Shown here one piece after another: positions 8,587 to 16,871 of a DNA stretch of 64,000 nt. The stretch's first letter is position 1. The number at the start of each line of letters is the position of its first letter. The DNA is from Bradyrhizobium nivariense (lineage in GTDB: Bacteria > Pseudomonadota > Alphaproteobacteria > Rhizobiales > Xanthobacteraceae), in assembly GCF_029846715.1 (NCBI RefSeq), contig NZ_JARVWW010000025.1:1-64000 (forward strand). The letters are read 5' to 3'. Under the pieces are notes generated by a model. It was not told the DNA's origin. It ran no database searches and saw only the letters and a list, made by a program, of their open reading frames with translations. The position numbers and the translations under genes are program-made.

Positions 8587-8700
8587 CCTCACCCTGAGGA
8601 GCCTGCGAAGCAGGCGTCTCGAAGGGCGAGGCCCGGGATCGAGAGCCGGGCCTGCATGGTTCGAGACGCGCGCAAGGACGCGCTCCTCACCATGAGGGGA
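8587..8700. repeat. Family A palindromic repeat pair
   Basis: Two inverted units: 8587-8631 carries CTGAGGAGC...GCGTCTCGAAGG and 8654-8700 carries GGTTCGAGACG...CGCTCCTCACC, the same core in opposite orientation. The gap between the DUF2147 gene and the FecR gene (8503-8813) is filled mainly by this element plus a third short palindrome at 8530-8565 (CCCGGG...CCCGGG). No gene is seen in the gap. Confidence 0.8.
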
Positions 8701-8813
8701 AAGAGTTGGGTTTGAACGTTCACCGCCCCCGTGCGATAGACATTCATCCGCCGTTCAGCTGTATCAGGCTGATATCGGTCGATCTCGCCTCGCGTTTCTC
8801 ACCGGAACTCCTC

Positions 8814-10241
8814 GTGACTTTTATCGTGGCTTGGCGCCGCTTCATGTTCGCGCTTGTGCTGCTGGCGTTGCCGCCGGCCGGCGCGAGCGTTGCATTCGCA
8901 TCCCATGCGATCGAGCTTGCGCAGGCGCAGCCACAAACGCAGCCGGCGCCCGCCCCCTCTCCGACGCCATCGGCTTCACCGGCTCCCGCGGCGGAGGCGG
9001 AACCCGCCGCCGTCGAGCCGATCGGCAACGTCGCGACGGTGACGGGCATCGCGACCGTGATCCGCGACAGGAATTCCTATCCGCTGCGGGTGCGCGACGA
9101 CATCTATCTCAACGACGTCGTGCAGACTTCGTCGAACTCCTCGCTCGGCATCACCTTCAACGACGCGACCACGTTCAACCTCTCCGCCAGCGCAAAAATC
9201 ACCATCGACAATTACGTCTATGAGGACGGCGGCAAGCAGAACGCAGGTGTCTTCGACATCGGCAAGGGCACGGTCGCCTTCGTCGCAGCGGCGGTGGCAA
9301 AGACCGGCGACATGAAGATCACGACGCCGACGGCGACGCTCGGCATCCGCGGCACCACGGGCGTCGTCGACGTGCCGGAAGGCGCGGCCGCGAACAACGC
9401 CAACAACGTCAACATCAAGCTCTATCCCGACGCTGACGGACGGGTCGGACACATCGATGTCGACGACCGCACGAGCGGGACGCGGCTCGGCGCGCTGACG
9501 CAAGGCGCGAGCGGTTTTGCGATCCGGCCGGGCGCAGCCGCTGCTGGCGTCACGCGCTTTGCCGCGGTACCGATCACGATCGCGCCACAGCAGATCGCGC
9601 GCGACCGCGGCTTCGTCAGCCAGGTGCATCTGGCGCAGACCACGGGCCGGCAGATCGTCACCGAGCAGCGCGACTTCCGCCGCGCCAATCCGACCGCGAG
9701 CCCGCGCATCCCGCGGCCGCTCCAGCCGCAACAGCAGCAATTGCGGCCGAACACGGCGCCCGGACAACAGCCGCAGCGGCCGAACGGCCAGCCCGGTCAG
9801 AACAACCGTCCAGGCCAGCAGCAGCCGGGCGCGCCGAACCGACAAGGCGCCCAGCCGCAGCAGCGGCAAGGACAAGGCGGCGCCGTGCAGCCGGGCACAC
9901 CGCGCGCGGGTCAAGGTCAGCAGCAAGGTGCGGGACGGCCGGCCGGTGCACCGCGCACCGGACAAGGCACGCCCGGCAGCACGCCGCAAACCCAGCCGCC
10001 ACGCAGCGGACAGACACAGCCTGGAGCGGTCACCCCGCCACGGCCGGGCACACCGCCACAGCCACAAACGCCGCGCAGCGGACTGCAGCCCGGTCAGCCC
10101 GGCGCGCAGCCGACAGTCCAGCCGCAACAAGGTGGCGTGCATCGCCAGCCCGGCTTGCAGCAGCGCCCGCCGGGCGCGCAACGGCCTGCTCCACAGCGAA
10201 AACCGGCGCCGGCGCCAAAGGAGAAGAAAGAGCGGCGGTGA
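8814..10241 (+). CDS. FecR domain-containing exported protein
   Basis: About 475 residues. A hydrophobic leader (FMFALVLLALPPAGASVAFA) is followed by a short Pro/Ala stretch, then a FecR-type beta domain (~residues 65-190: VATVTGIATVIRD, NDVVQTSSNSSLGI, GTVAFVAAAVAKTGDM, TPTATLGIRGTTGVV). The C-terminal ~220 residues are extremely Gln/Pro/Gly/Arg rich and probably disordered. No FecI-type sigma factor or TonB receptor is adjacent, so it is probably not a classic FecR anti-sigma factor. The start is uncertain: GTG at 8814 was chosen; ATG 8844 and TTG 8706 are alternatives, the last lying at a repeat edge. Confidence 0.82.
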   Translation: MTFIVAWRRFMFALVLLALPPAGASVAFASHAIELAQAQPQTQPAPAPSPTPSASPAPAAEAEPAAVEPIGNVATVTGIATVIRDRNSYPLRVRDDIYLNDVVQTSSNSSLGITFNDATTFNLSASAKITIDNYVYEDGGKQNAGVFDIGKGTVAFVAAAVAKTGDMKITTPTATLGIRGTTGVVDVPEGAAANNANNVNIKLYPDADGRVGHIDVDDRTSGTRLGALTQGASGFAIRPGAAAAGVTRFAAVPITIAPQQIARDRGFVSQVHLAQTTGRQIVTEQRDFRRANPTASPRIPRPLQPQQQQLRPNTAPGQQPQRPNGQPGQNNRPGQQQPGAPNRQGAQPQQRQGQGGAVQPGTPRAGQGQQQGAGRPAGAPRTGQGTPGSTPQTQPPRSGQTQPGAVTPPRPGTPPQPQTPRSGLQPGQPGAQPTVQPQQGGVHRQPGLQQRPPGAQRPAPQRKPAPAPKEKKERR

Positions 10242-10248
10242 CTTTCTT

Positions 10249-10396
10249 CCTTCTCCCCTTGCGGGAGAAGGTGGCGCGAAGCGCCGGATGAGGGGTTCTA
10301 TCCGCGAAAACTCATCGACAGCTTCACGCGTGGAGAGAGACCCCTCACCCGGCTTTGCTTCGCAAAGCCACCCTCTCCCACAAGGGGCGAGGGTGC
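10249..10396. repeat. Family C repeat (TCTCCCC...GGGGAGA type)
   Basis: An inverted composite: CTTCTCCCCTTGCGGGAGAAGG at the left and CCCTCTCCCACAAGGGGCGAGGG at the right, with GGATGAGGGG and CCCCTCACCCGGC parts between. Related blocks occur at 13655-13808 and 28322-28550. It lies between the FecR gene and the Nudix gene, so it could end both convergent transcripts. Confidence 0.7.
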
Positions 10397-10426
10397 ACCG
10401 TCAACGCGGGGCGAGGCGATGAGAAC

Positions 10427-10993
10427 TTACGCCTCGCCGCGCAGCCAGGCCCGCACCTTCTGCAACAGGCCATGGCGCACTTCGTCGATGGAGGCGGCTT
10501 CGGCCGGTGTCAGGGTCTGCATCGCGGCGTCGACGTCGTCGTTTGCAAGCGGCGGTGGGATCTCCGCGTCGGCCGGCGCTAGCCCCGCCGCCGCCAGCGC
10601 GATTGGGCCGACTTGTACCAGGAACACGCGCTCGTACTCTCGCGACAGGCGCGCGAGCGCGTCTTCCAGCGTCAGCCAGTCGACCGCCTTGATATCGTTC
10701 ATCAGCTTGCGGACGGGACCGCCATCGGCCTCCATGCGCCAGAAATGCACGACCTTGGAGCGGCCACCGGACTGATAGACGAGCGTGCCCAAAAACTCAT
10801 GGATGGCGACGTCATGGCCGGTCTCTTCCAGCACCTCGCGGTGCGCGGCTTGCTTCGGCGTCTCGCCGTCGTCGAGCTTGCCCTTGGGCAGCACCCATTC
10901 GTTGCGCTTGCGCTGGCGCACGACGGCAATCAGCGGCGGCGCGCCTCGCCGCAGCACAATACCACCCGCCGCCATGACCGGCGCCCGTGCCAT
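10427..10993 (-). CDS. Nudix hydrolase
   Basis: A 188-residue protein with a full Nudix box: G-KLDDG-E-TPKQAAH-REVLEETGH at about residues 38-62, the GX5EX7REUXEEXGU pattern that binds divalent metal. Nudix enzymes cleave nucleoside diphosphates linked to another group. The FWRMEAD and VDWLTLEDAL segments after the box are typical of DIPP/ApnA-like members, but substrate is not assigned. The start MARAPVMAAGG was chosen because the upstream extension is basic low-complexity sequence overlapping the psd gene. The stop region faces the FecR gene. Confidence 0.85.
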   Translation of the reverse strand: MARAPVMAAGGIVLRRGAPPLIAVVRQRKRNEWVLPKGKLDDGETPKQAAHREVLEETGHDVAIHEFLGTLVYQSGGRSKVVHFWRMEADGGPVRKLMNDIKAVDWLTLEDALARLSREYERVFLVQVGPIALAAAGLAPADAEIPPPLANDDVDAAMQTLTPAEAASIDEVRHGLLQKVRAWLRGEA

Positions 10994-11060
10994 CACCAGA
11001 TCCGTGTCGATCAAATCGTCCCCACGGACGATATAGGCGGCCGACGCGGCGGATTGAAGG

Positions 11061-11924
11061 CTAGTTTTTTCGCAGCAGCGCTTGACCTGCGCGAATGCGC
11101 GTGCCTTCGGCGATGCCGTCGCAGAACGCGAAATCGCCGGGCGCGAGGATGATGATGGTCGAGCCATGCTCGAACCAGCCGAGCTCCTCGCCCTTGCTCA
11201 CGTTGACGTCGCAGGGAAAATTGACCGGCCCCCTGGTCTGCGCATTCAGCACCATGTCGAGGAAGTGCAGACGGATGCTTGCGACCAGGATCGCGGCGAC
11301 CGGAACCAGCGTCACAGCCTCGCCGGTCGGCAAACGCGTGCGGATCACCGCGCGCTCGTTCTTGCAAAAGAGACGCTCGACCCGCTTCAGCGCGATCGGA
11401 TTGACGTTCCAGACGTCGCCGTGGATCAGCGTGACGCGCTCGATATGCGCGTCAAAGGGCGCGTGGAAGCGGTGATACATGCTCGAGGTCAGCCGCAGCG
11501 TGACGAAGGAGCCGTTGCGGTGTTGGTCGACCAGCGCGGAATCGCCGAGCAAATCGAGCAGCGAGTAAGGCGCGCCCTTGACCTGGAACAGCTCGGTGTC
11601 GGCGATCCGGCCATGGGCGCCGACGATGCCGTCGGACGGACTGGCGACGATGGAGGGGTCCGGATCGAAGACTCGCAAGCCGGGCTTGAGCTCCCGGGTG
11701 AAGCAGTCGTGCAGGCTCTTGAAGTGGGTCTTGCGCGCCTCCGACAGATCGAGGTCGGAGAACAGCTTCCACAGCGCGATCGAGCCGTCCCGCACCAGCG
11801 GGTTCTCGATCTTGGAGAACCAGCCCATGAAGCGGGTCAGGGCCGCGCGGGGGATGCGGTTGGTCAGCAGGAAGTTGAGGTCTTCCTGCTGGGTGAAAGA
11901 GGCGATGAGGGCTTTGACTGTCAT
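11061..11924 (-). CDS. psd: Phosphatidylserine decarboxylase proenzyme
   Basis: A 287-residue protein of the E. coli-type (archaetidylserine/phosphatidylserine decarboxylase) family, converting phosphatidylserine to phosphatidylethanolamine. The self-cleavage site that makes the pyruvoyl cofactor is visible as WFEHGSTIIIL near residue 252 (usual form LGST; here HGST, with the Ser kept). Other family stretches: SPSDGIVGAHG near 95, MYHRFHAPFDAHI near 150 and HGDVWNVNP near 168. Length matches the family. It sits divergently from a class-III aminotransferase gene, 35 bp apart, at the start of a probable membrane-lipid locus. Confidence 0.92.
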   Translation of the reverse strand: MTVKALIASFTQQEDLNFLLTNRIPRAALTRFMGWFSKIENPLVRDGSIALWKLFSDLDLSEARKTHFKSLHDCFTRELKPGLRVFDPDPSIVASPSDGIVGAHGRIADTELFQVKGAPYSLLDLLGDSALVDQHRNGSFVTLRLTSSMYHRFHAPFDAHIERVTLIHGDVWNVNPIALKRVERLFCKNERAVIRTRLPTGEAVTLVPVAAILVASIRLHFLDMVLNAQTRGPVNFPCDVNVSKGEELGWFEHGSTIIILAPGDFAFCDGIAEGTRIRAGQALLRKN

Positions 11925-11959
11925 GAATCTGTCAGCTCGCAGTATTAGCGCTTGTTGTC

Positions 11960-13624
11960 ATGGAAACGACACTCCCGATTCTCTCATTTTCCGTGGCCGC
12001 CGCAGCGTCCGCTGCCGCCGCCTTCCCGAAGCTCAAGGCGCGGATTGCGTTGTCCCGCGCCAAGCATCGCTCGCTCTCCGGGCATTCCAAGATGTCGCGC
12101 CGGGTGGCAAAGCTGGTCCCGTTCTACGAATTCGAAGGCGATACGTACTTCGCCTGCGACGGCGCGCCGGCGAACGTCGCAACGCAGCGCAAGGACGCCT
12201 TCTTCCATCTCGCGCGCCTCTACGCCGAGCGCTACCCCAAGGGCCGCGCGATGACGAGGGAAGCGGCGGAGAAGATCTCCGACCTGCACTTCACCGAGAC
12301 CTACCGCGTGCCGTTCCAGTTCTCGCGTCTCGTCCGCGAGCAGCTGGGCACCTCGACCTTCGTGGAGTCCTCGCGCGGCGTCACGGTCACGGACGTGGAC
12401 GGCAACACCTCCTACGACCTCACCGGCTCCTACGGCGTCAACATCTTCGGCAACGACTTCTACAAGGAGTGCATCGAGGGCTCCGAGAAGCGGGCCCATG
12501 CGCTCGGACCGGTGCTCGGCCCCTACCATCCCGTCATTCTCGAGAATGTGGCGCGGCTCTGTCAGATCTCCGGCCTCGACGAAGTATCCTTCCACATGTC
12601 CGGCACCGAAGCCGTGATGCAGGCGGTGCGGCTTGCGCGCTACCACACCAAGCGCACGCATCTCGTCCGCTTCGCCGGCGCCTATCACGGCTGGTGGGGC
12701 GACGTGCAGCCCGGCGTCGGCAATCCGATCACCGCGCACGAGACCTACACCCTCGCCGAGATGTCGGAGAAGACGCTGCACGTGCTGCGTACGCGCAAAG
12801 ACATCGCCTGCGTGCTGGTCAACCCGCTGCAGGGGCTGCATCCGAACGGCAACGCGCCGGGCGATTCCGCGCTGGTCGACTCCTCCCGCGGCGGCAATTT
12901 CGACCGCGCGGCCTACACCGAGTGGCTGAAGAGGCTGCGCGAGGTCTGCGACCAGCGCGGCATCGTGCTGATCTTCGACGAGGTCTTCGTCGGCTTCCGT
13001 CTCGCCGCAGGCGGCGCCCAGGAATATTTCGGCGTGCGCGCCGACATGGTGACCTACGGCAAGAGCCTCGCCGGCGGCCTGCCGGTCGGCGTGGTCTGCG
13101 GCAGACGGGAGCTGATGCGCCGCTTCCGCGACGACCGCCCGGCCGACGTCTGCTTCGCCCGCGGCACCTTCAACTCGCATCCCTACGTCATGACGGCGAT
13201 GGACGAGTTTCTGAGCCGGCTCGCCAGCCCGAACTTCCGCGCCGTCTATGACGGACTGGACGAGACCTGGAACGGCCGCGCGCGAAAGCTCAACCAGATG
13301 ATGACCGATGCCGATCTGCCGGTGCGGTTCGCGAACTTCTCGTCGATCTGGACGGTGAAATACACCACGCCGTCCCGCTACAACTGGATGCTGCAATACT
13401 ATCTGCGCGCCGAAGGCCTGTCCTTGAGCTGGGTCGGCACCGGCCGGCTGATCTTCAGCCTGAACTATACCGACGCCGATTTCATGGAAGTGGCCGAGCG
13501 CTTCGTCCGCGCGGCCGAGAAGATGAAGGCCGACGGCTTCTGGTGGCACGATGGCGTGCTCACCAACAAGACCATCAAGCGGCAGATCCTGAAAGAGATG
13601 CTGGCCAAGCGCTTCGGGCGCTGA
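11960..13624 (+). CDS. Class-III aminotransferase (glutamate-1-semialdehyde aminomutase-like), N-terminally extended
   Basis: A 554-residue PLP enzyme. The class-III catalytic domain runs from about residue 130: VSFHMSGTEAVMQA (phosphate binding), FAGAYHGWWG near 235, LIFDEVFVGFR near 340 (PLP-ring Asp), and TYGKSLAGGLPVG near 375 with the Schiff-base Lys. The first ~125 residues are an extension: a hydrophobic start (FSVAAAASAAAAF), then LSGHSKMSRRVAKLVPFYEF. The catalytic part resembles HemL and OAT-like enzymes, but the extension and the lipid-gene neighbourhood argue against simple tetrapyrrole synthesis. A lipid or polyol-amine substrate, similar in idea to hopanoid aminotransferases, is possible but unproven. 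Confidence 0.85.
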   Translation: METTLPILSFSVAAAASAAAAFPKLKARIALSRAKHRSLSGHSKMSRRVAKLVPFYEFEGDTYFACDGAPANVATQRKDAFFHLARLYAERYPKGRAMTREAAEKISDLHFTETYRVPFQFSRLVREQLGTSTFVESSRGVTVTDVDGNTSYDLTGSYGVNIFGNDFYKECIEGSEKRAHALGPVLGPYHPVILENVARLCQISGLDEVSFHMSGTEAVMQAVRLARYHTKRTHLVRFAGAYHGWWGDVQPGVGNPITAHETYTLAEMSEKTLHVLRTRKDIACVLVNPLQGLHPNGNAPGDSALVDSSRGGNFDRAAYTEWLKRLREVCDQRGIVLIFDEVFVGFRLAAGGAQEYFGVRADMVTYGKSLAGGLPVGVVCGRRELMRRFRDDRPADVCFARGTFNSHPYVMTAMDEFLSRLASPNFRAVYDGLDETWNGRARKLNQMMTDADLPVRFANFSSIWTVKYTTPSRYNWMLQYYLRAEGLSLSWVGTGRLIFSLNYTDADFMEVAERFVRAAEKMKADGFWWHDGVLTNKTIKRQILKEMLAKRFGR

Positions 13625-13654
13625 CGCTTCCTTAGACTTCGCCGCGAGCACCGC

Positions 13655-13808
13655 CCCCGCCTCCCCCTCTTCCCGCCTGCGGGGAGAGGGTTGGGGTGAG
13701 GGGGACTCTCCACGAAGTCGGTGGCAGTTGGATACGCCGAGAGCCCCCCTCACCCGAATTCGCGCTGCGCGCAAATTCGACCTCTCCCCGCACGCGGGGA
13801 GAGGTGAA
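13655..13808. repeat. Family C repeat
   Basis: CCTCCCCCTCTTCCCGCCTGC...GGGGAGAGGG, then GGGGTGAGGGGGA, and at the far end CCTCACCC...CGACCTCTCCCCGCACGCGGGGAGAGG, so two hairpins plus shared flanks. It fills the roughly 300-bp gap between the aminotransferase gene and the membrane-protein gene, which converge here. A short CCCGGG palindrome follows at 13859-13877. No gene is seen in the gap. Confidence 0.7.
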
Positions 13809-13923
13809 GGAAACATCGCGTTTCCAGCCCCCAAGACTAGGATGCTCAAGACGTGGATGCCCGGGACGAGCCCGGGCATGACGCAACCATCAGACATCGG
13901 AGGCCTTGGTGAGAACGGCGCGC

Positions 13924-14583
13924 TCAGGCGTGCTGCTCTTCGAGCGTGGGTTCGCCGATGAGGCCCAGCGTGTGCTCGGGGTTGAGGTGCAGGCCGGGGT
14001 CCATCAGCTCGCCGCGCATCAGCGCCAGCGGCGCGTTGCGGTAGAGCATCAGGTCGTGGAAGGGGTCGGTCAGGATCTTCGTCATCCAGACCAGGCCGGT
14101 CTCGACGTCGCGAATGAAAAACAGGTGCACCGTGCGGAACATCAGACCGCCGCCGCCGACAACGAGCCAGATCTTGGCGACCTGCCGCATGAAGTCGGTC
14201 GCGCCCGCCCAGGGCGTGAACAGTCCGAACAGCGTGGGATCGACCAACAGCACCAGCGGCGACAGCGCCCAGATCGACATCAGCACCACCTTGCGCCGAA
14301 GATTGTAGCCGACCTTGATCTCTTCCTTGTGCTCGTGCGTCGCCTGGTTGATCTGGTCGTAGCCGTGCGGCTCGAAGAAGAAGTGACCGGCCTGGCGCGA
14401 GGTCATCGAGACCAGCCAGCCGACCAGCGCGGAGACCATGGGATCGATGAACAGCCAGACATAGGCGAACAGGAAGCTCGCCGCGCTGACGAAGTGCAGG
14501 CTCTGATTGATGCGGCTGTGGTGATAGTAGCGATGGTCGTCCCAGCGTTGGATCCGCAGCTGCTCGAGATAATTCTTGATCAT
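13924..14583 (-). CDS. Multi-pass membrane protein of unknown function, possibly Mpo1-like
   Basis: A 219-residue protein beginning MIKNYLEQLRIQRWDDHRYYHHSRINQSLH, with hydrophobic segments at about 30-48, 50-66, 100-118 and 135-155. The early H-x-x-x-x-N-x-x-x-H pattern (HHSRINQSLH) with a nearby second HFFFEPHG motif resembles DUF962/Mpo1-type membrane dioxygenases of fatty-acid alpha-oxidation; this is a weak match. It lies between the aminotransferase and PmtA-like genes. A lipid-modifying role is therefore plausible but not shown. The upstream in-frame extension covers intergenic repeat sequence and was excluded. Confidence 0.7.
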   Translation of the reverse strand: MIKNYLEQLRIQRWDDHRYYHHSRINQSLHFVSAASFLFAYVWLFIDPMVSALVGWLVSMTSRQAGHFFFEPHGYDQINQATHEHKEEIKVGYNLRRKVVLMSIWALSPLVLLVDPTLFGLFTPWAGATDFMRQVAKIWLVVGGGGLMFRTVHLFFIRDVETGLVWMTKILTDPFHDLMLYRNAPLALMRGELMDPGLHLNPEHTLGLIGEPTLEEQHA

Positions 14584-14702
14584 GCTCTCCCCCAAAATGC
14601 TTTCGGGTTCAGGATTTACAGGGATTCGGTGTACGCCGTGTGACATCATCATTTTGTCATGTGACGATGTGCAGCGGCGCGATGACGCACGGTTACTTTC
14701 TC

Positions 14703-14813
14703 CCCTCATCCTGAGGAGCGCGGAACGCGCGTCTCGAAGGATGAAGGCCGAGGTGCAGCAGCACGGGCCTCTATGGTTCGAGACGGCGCTACGCGCCTCC
14801 TCACCATGAGGGG
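14703..14813. repeat. Family A palindromic repeat pair
   Basis: A forward unit at 14703-14747 (CCTCATCCTGAGGAGCGCGG... GTCTCGAAGGATGA) and an inverse unit at 14771-14813 (GGTTCGAGACGGCGC...CTCCTCACCATGAGG). It occupies most of the gap between the membrane-protein gene and the methyltransferase gene. Confidence 0.8.
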
Positions 14814-14819
14814 CAACAG

Positions 14820-15509
14820 TTACGCCGCTTTGGCGACGTCGATCTTGCGGAAGCGCACCAGCGAGAAATGACCGAGCGGCGGAATCAGGCGGCGCTCGGC
14901 GAGCTCGATGCCGTTGGCACCGGCCAGCCACTTGGCGTAACGCGACCAGGCGAACTCGGCGGTGCGGAAGCCAAGCGGACGCACCACCGGCTGGAGCTTC
15001 TGCTCGATGAAGCGGCGCATGCCGGTATCGGCACTGACGCGGGTGAGGATGATCAGCTCGCCGCCCGGGCGCAGCACGCGGGCGAATTCGTCCAGGGCGA
15101 CTTCCGGATTCGGCACGGCCGTGACGACGTATTGCGCCATCACGACGTCGAAGGAGTCGTCGGGGAATTCGAGCTTCTCGGCATCCATCACCGCGAGGCC
15201 CTCGACGTTCTTCAGCTTGCCCTCGGCGACGCGCTGGCGCGCCTTGTCGAGCATGGCTTCCGAAATGTCGGTGCCGAAGATGCGCAGATGCGGCGCGTAG
15301 AGCGGCAGCGAGATGCCGGTACCGACGCCGACCTCGAGCACGCGGCCGCCGATCTTGTTGGTGGCCGCGATCGCGGCCTGCCGGCCCTTGGCGAACACGC
15401 CTCCGAACACGAGGTCGTAGACCGGTGCCCAGCGGTCATACGCCTGCTCGACCGTGCCACGGGTGAGGTCGAGCTGCTGGGTGCCGTCAAGGTTCATGAT
15501 CTTAGCCAT
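14820..15509 (-). CDS. pmtA: SAM-dependent methyltransferase, PmtA-like (phosphatidylethanolamine N-methyltransferase)
   Basis: A 229-residue class-I methyltransferase. SAM-binding motif I is VLEVGVGTGISLPLY near residue 55, followed by IFGTDISEAMLDKA, VMDAEKLEFPDDSFDVV and VLRPGGELIILTRV. The N-terminal AYDRWAPVYDLVFGGVF stretch is typical of the Rhodobacter/rhizobial PmtA family, which methylates phosphatidylethanolamine to phosphatidylcholine. The neighbouring psd gene supplies that substrate, which supports the call. A related ubiquinone/menaquinone-type or UbiE-like role cannot be fully excluded. It is 35 bp upstream of a glycosyltransferase gene in reading order (same strand). Confidence 0.78.
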   Translation of the reverse strand: MAKIMNLDGTQQLDLTRGTVEQAYDRWAPVYDLVFGGVFAKGRQAAIAATNKIGGRVLEVGVGTGISLPLYAPHLRIFGTDISEAMLDKARQRVAEGKLKNVEGLAVMDAEKLEFPDDSFDVVMAQYVVTAVPNPEVALDEFARVLRPGGELIILTRVSADTGMRRFIEQKLQPVVRPLGFRTAEFAWSRYAKWLAGANGIELAERRLIPPLGHFSLVRFRKIDVAKAA

Positions 15510-15544
15510 CGATGAGGTTCTCGCTGTGGTTCAAATCGTTGGGG

Positions 15545-16597
15545 TCAACCGCGCACCGGCTGCCGCGCCATGACCGGCGAGGCGCGCAAGGCACGGCTGG
15601 GCTGAAGTGAAGTGAGGTTGCCGACGAACTGGCGCGCGCTGTTTTCCCAGGATCGTTCCAGCGCGAAGTTGCGGCAGGTCTCGCGCGACATGGTGAGCGC
15701 GCGCAGGCACGCGGTACGCAAATCGTGGTCGATCGCGCCGATCGGGTGATCGGCGATGACGTCCTTGGGTCCGGTCACCGGAAACGCCGCAACCGGCGTG
15801 CCGCAGGCGAGCGCTTCGAGCTGCACCACACCGAACGTGTCGGTGAGGCTCGGAAACACGAACACGTCGACGGCGGCGAGATGGGCGGTGAGATCGGCGC
15901 CCTTCTTCTCGCCGAGGAAGACCACGTCCGGATACTTCTTCTCAAGGGCGGCCTTCTGCGGGCCGTCGCCAACGACGACCTTGGTACCGGGCAGGTCGAG
16001 CGAGAGGAATGCTTCGAGATTCTTCTCCACCGCCACGCGGCCCATGGTCATGAAGATCGGCCCGGGCAGATCGAGCTTTACCGGACTGTCGGGATGGAAC
16101 AGGTCGGTGTTGACGCCGCGCGTCCAGAAGCCGAGCCGCTTGAAGCCGCGCTCGGAGAGCTCCTGCCGCAGCGAGGGCGTCGCCACCATCGTCATCGCTG
16201 CGGCATCGTGGAAATGGCGCAGCACGGCGTAGCCGACGGCAACCGGAATACCGGTCCGCACCGAGACGTATTCCGGAAAGCGCGTGGTGTAGGAGGTGGT
16301 GAAGGCGAGCCGGTTTCGCCGGCAATAGGCCCGCGCCGCCCAGCCGATCGGTCCCTCGGTCGCGATGTGCAGGGCTTCCGGCGCAGCCTTCTCGATCCGC
16401 CGCGCAATCTCCTTGCCGCTCGGCAGGGCAATGCGCAGCCCCGGATAGGTCGGCAACGGCCACGACCGAAAGCCGTCCGGCGTCAGGAAGTCGATCTCGA
16501 CATCCAATGCCTTGGCAGCGCCGGCCAGCGAGGTCAACGTCCGCACCACACCGTTGACCTGCGGATGCCAGGCGTCAGTCGCGATTAATACCCGCAT
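15545..16597 (-). CDS. Glycosyltransferase family 4 (GT-B) protein, glycolipid-type
   Basis: A 350-residue GT-B enzyme beginning MRVLIATDAWHPQVNGVVRT, the N-terminal donor/acceptor motif of SqdX/DgdA-like and mannosyltransferase glycolipid enzymes. The C-terminal half has MGRVAVEKNLEAFL, VVGDGPQ, and the EX7E motif FPSLTDTFGVVQLEALACGTPVAAF near residue 270. Such proteins often glycosylate diacylglycerol or a similar lipid acceptor. The position beside psd and pmtA supports a lipid role, but sugar and acceptor are unknown. The start was chosen because the upstream residues lack family similarity. Confidence 0.82.
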   Translation of the reverse strand: MRVLIATDAWHPQVNGVVRTLTSLAGAAKALDVEIDFLTPDGFRSWPLPTYPGLRIALPSGKEIARRIEKAAPEALHIATEGPIGWAARAYCRRNRLAFTTSYTTRFPEYVSVRTGIPVAVGYAVLRHFHDAAAMTMVATPSLRQELSERGFKRLGFWTRGVNTDLFHPDSPVKLDLPGPIFMTMGRVAVEKNLEAFLSLDLPGTKVVVGDGPQKAALEKKYPDVVFLGEKKGADLTAHLAAVDVFVFPSLTDTFGVVQLEALACGTPVAAFPVTGPKDVIADHPIGAIDHDLRTACLRALTMSRETCRNFALERSWENSARQFVGNLTSLQPSRALRASPVMARQPVRG

Positions 16598-16871
16598 GGG
16601 GAAATCCCGAGAGTTTGATGATTCTCGGCTTAGGACCATCAACCACGGATATTTCAGGCGTGTGACGTCATAGAAGTGTCGGCCCGCTGTTTTGTTCGTT
16701 AACGGGCTGGCGGGGCCACGAAACTGTCATGAAACAATCCTTTCCGCCATGAAACCGTTTTCGGTTTTCCGCGCAAACGTCCCGAAACCTATTGCCGTTA
16801 GTGATCTAGGCAACAGAGCACCGAAACGGTGCCGGGGTGACCAAGAAACACCGCGCAAACAGGGGCGACCA

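Noticed and set aside
8976..10181. Minus-strand frame antisense to the FecR-domain gene
   Set aside because: The translation is Arg/Ala/Leu-rich with no domain; the plus strand has a signal peptide and FecR domain.
11984..13897. A 637-codon minus-strand frame antisense to the aminotransferase gene
   Set aside because: High-GC codon structure gives long antisense frames here; the plus-strand product has complete PLP-enzyme motifs and this one has none.
16728..16751. Seven-codon ORF before the L,D-transpeptidase gene
   Set aside because: Too short and without SD; likely part of the leader.
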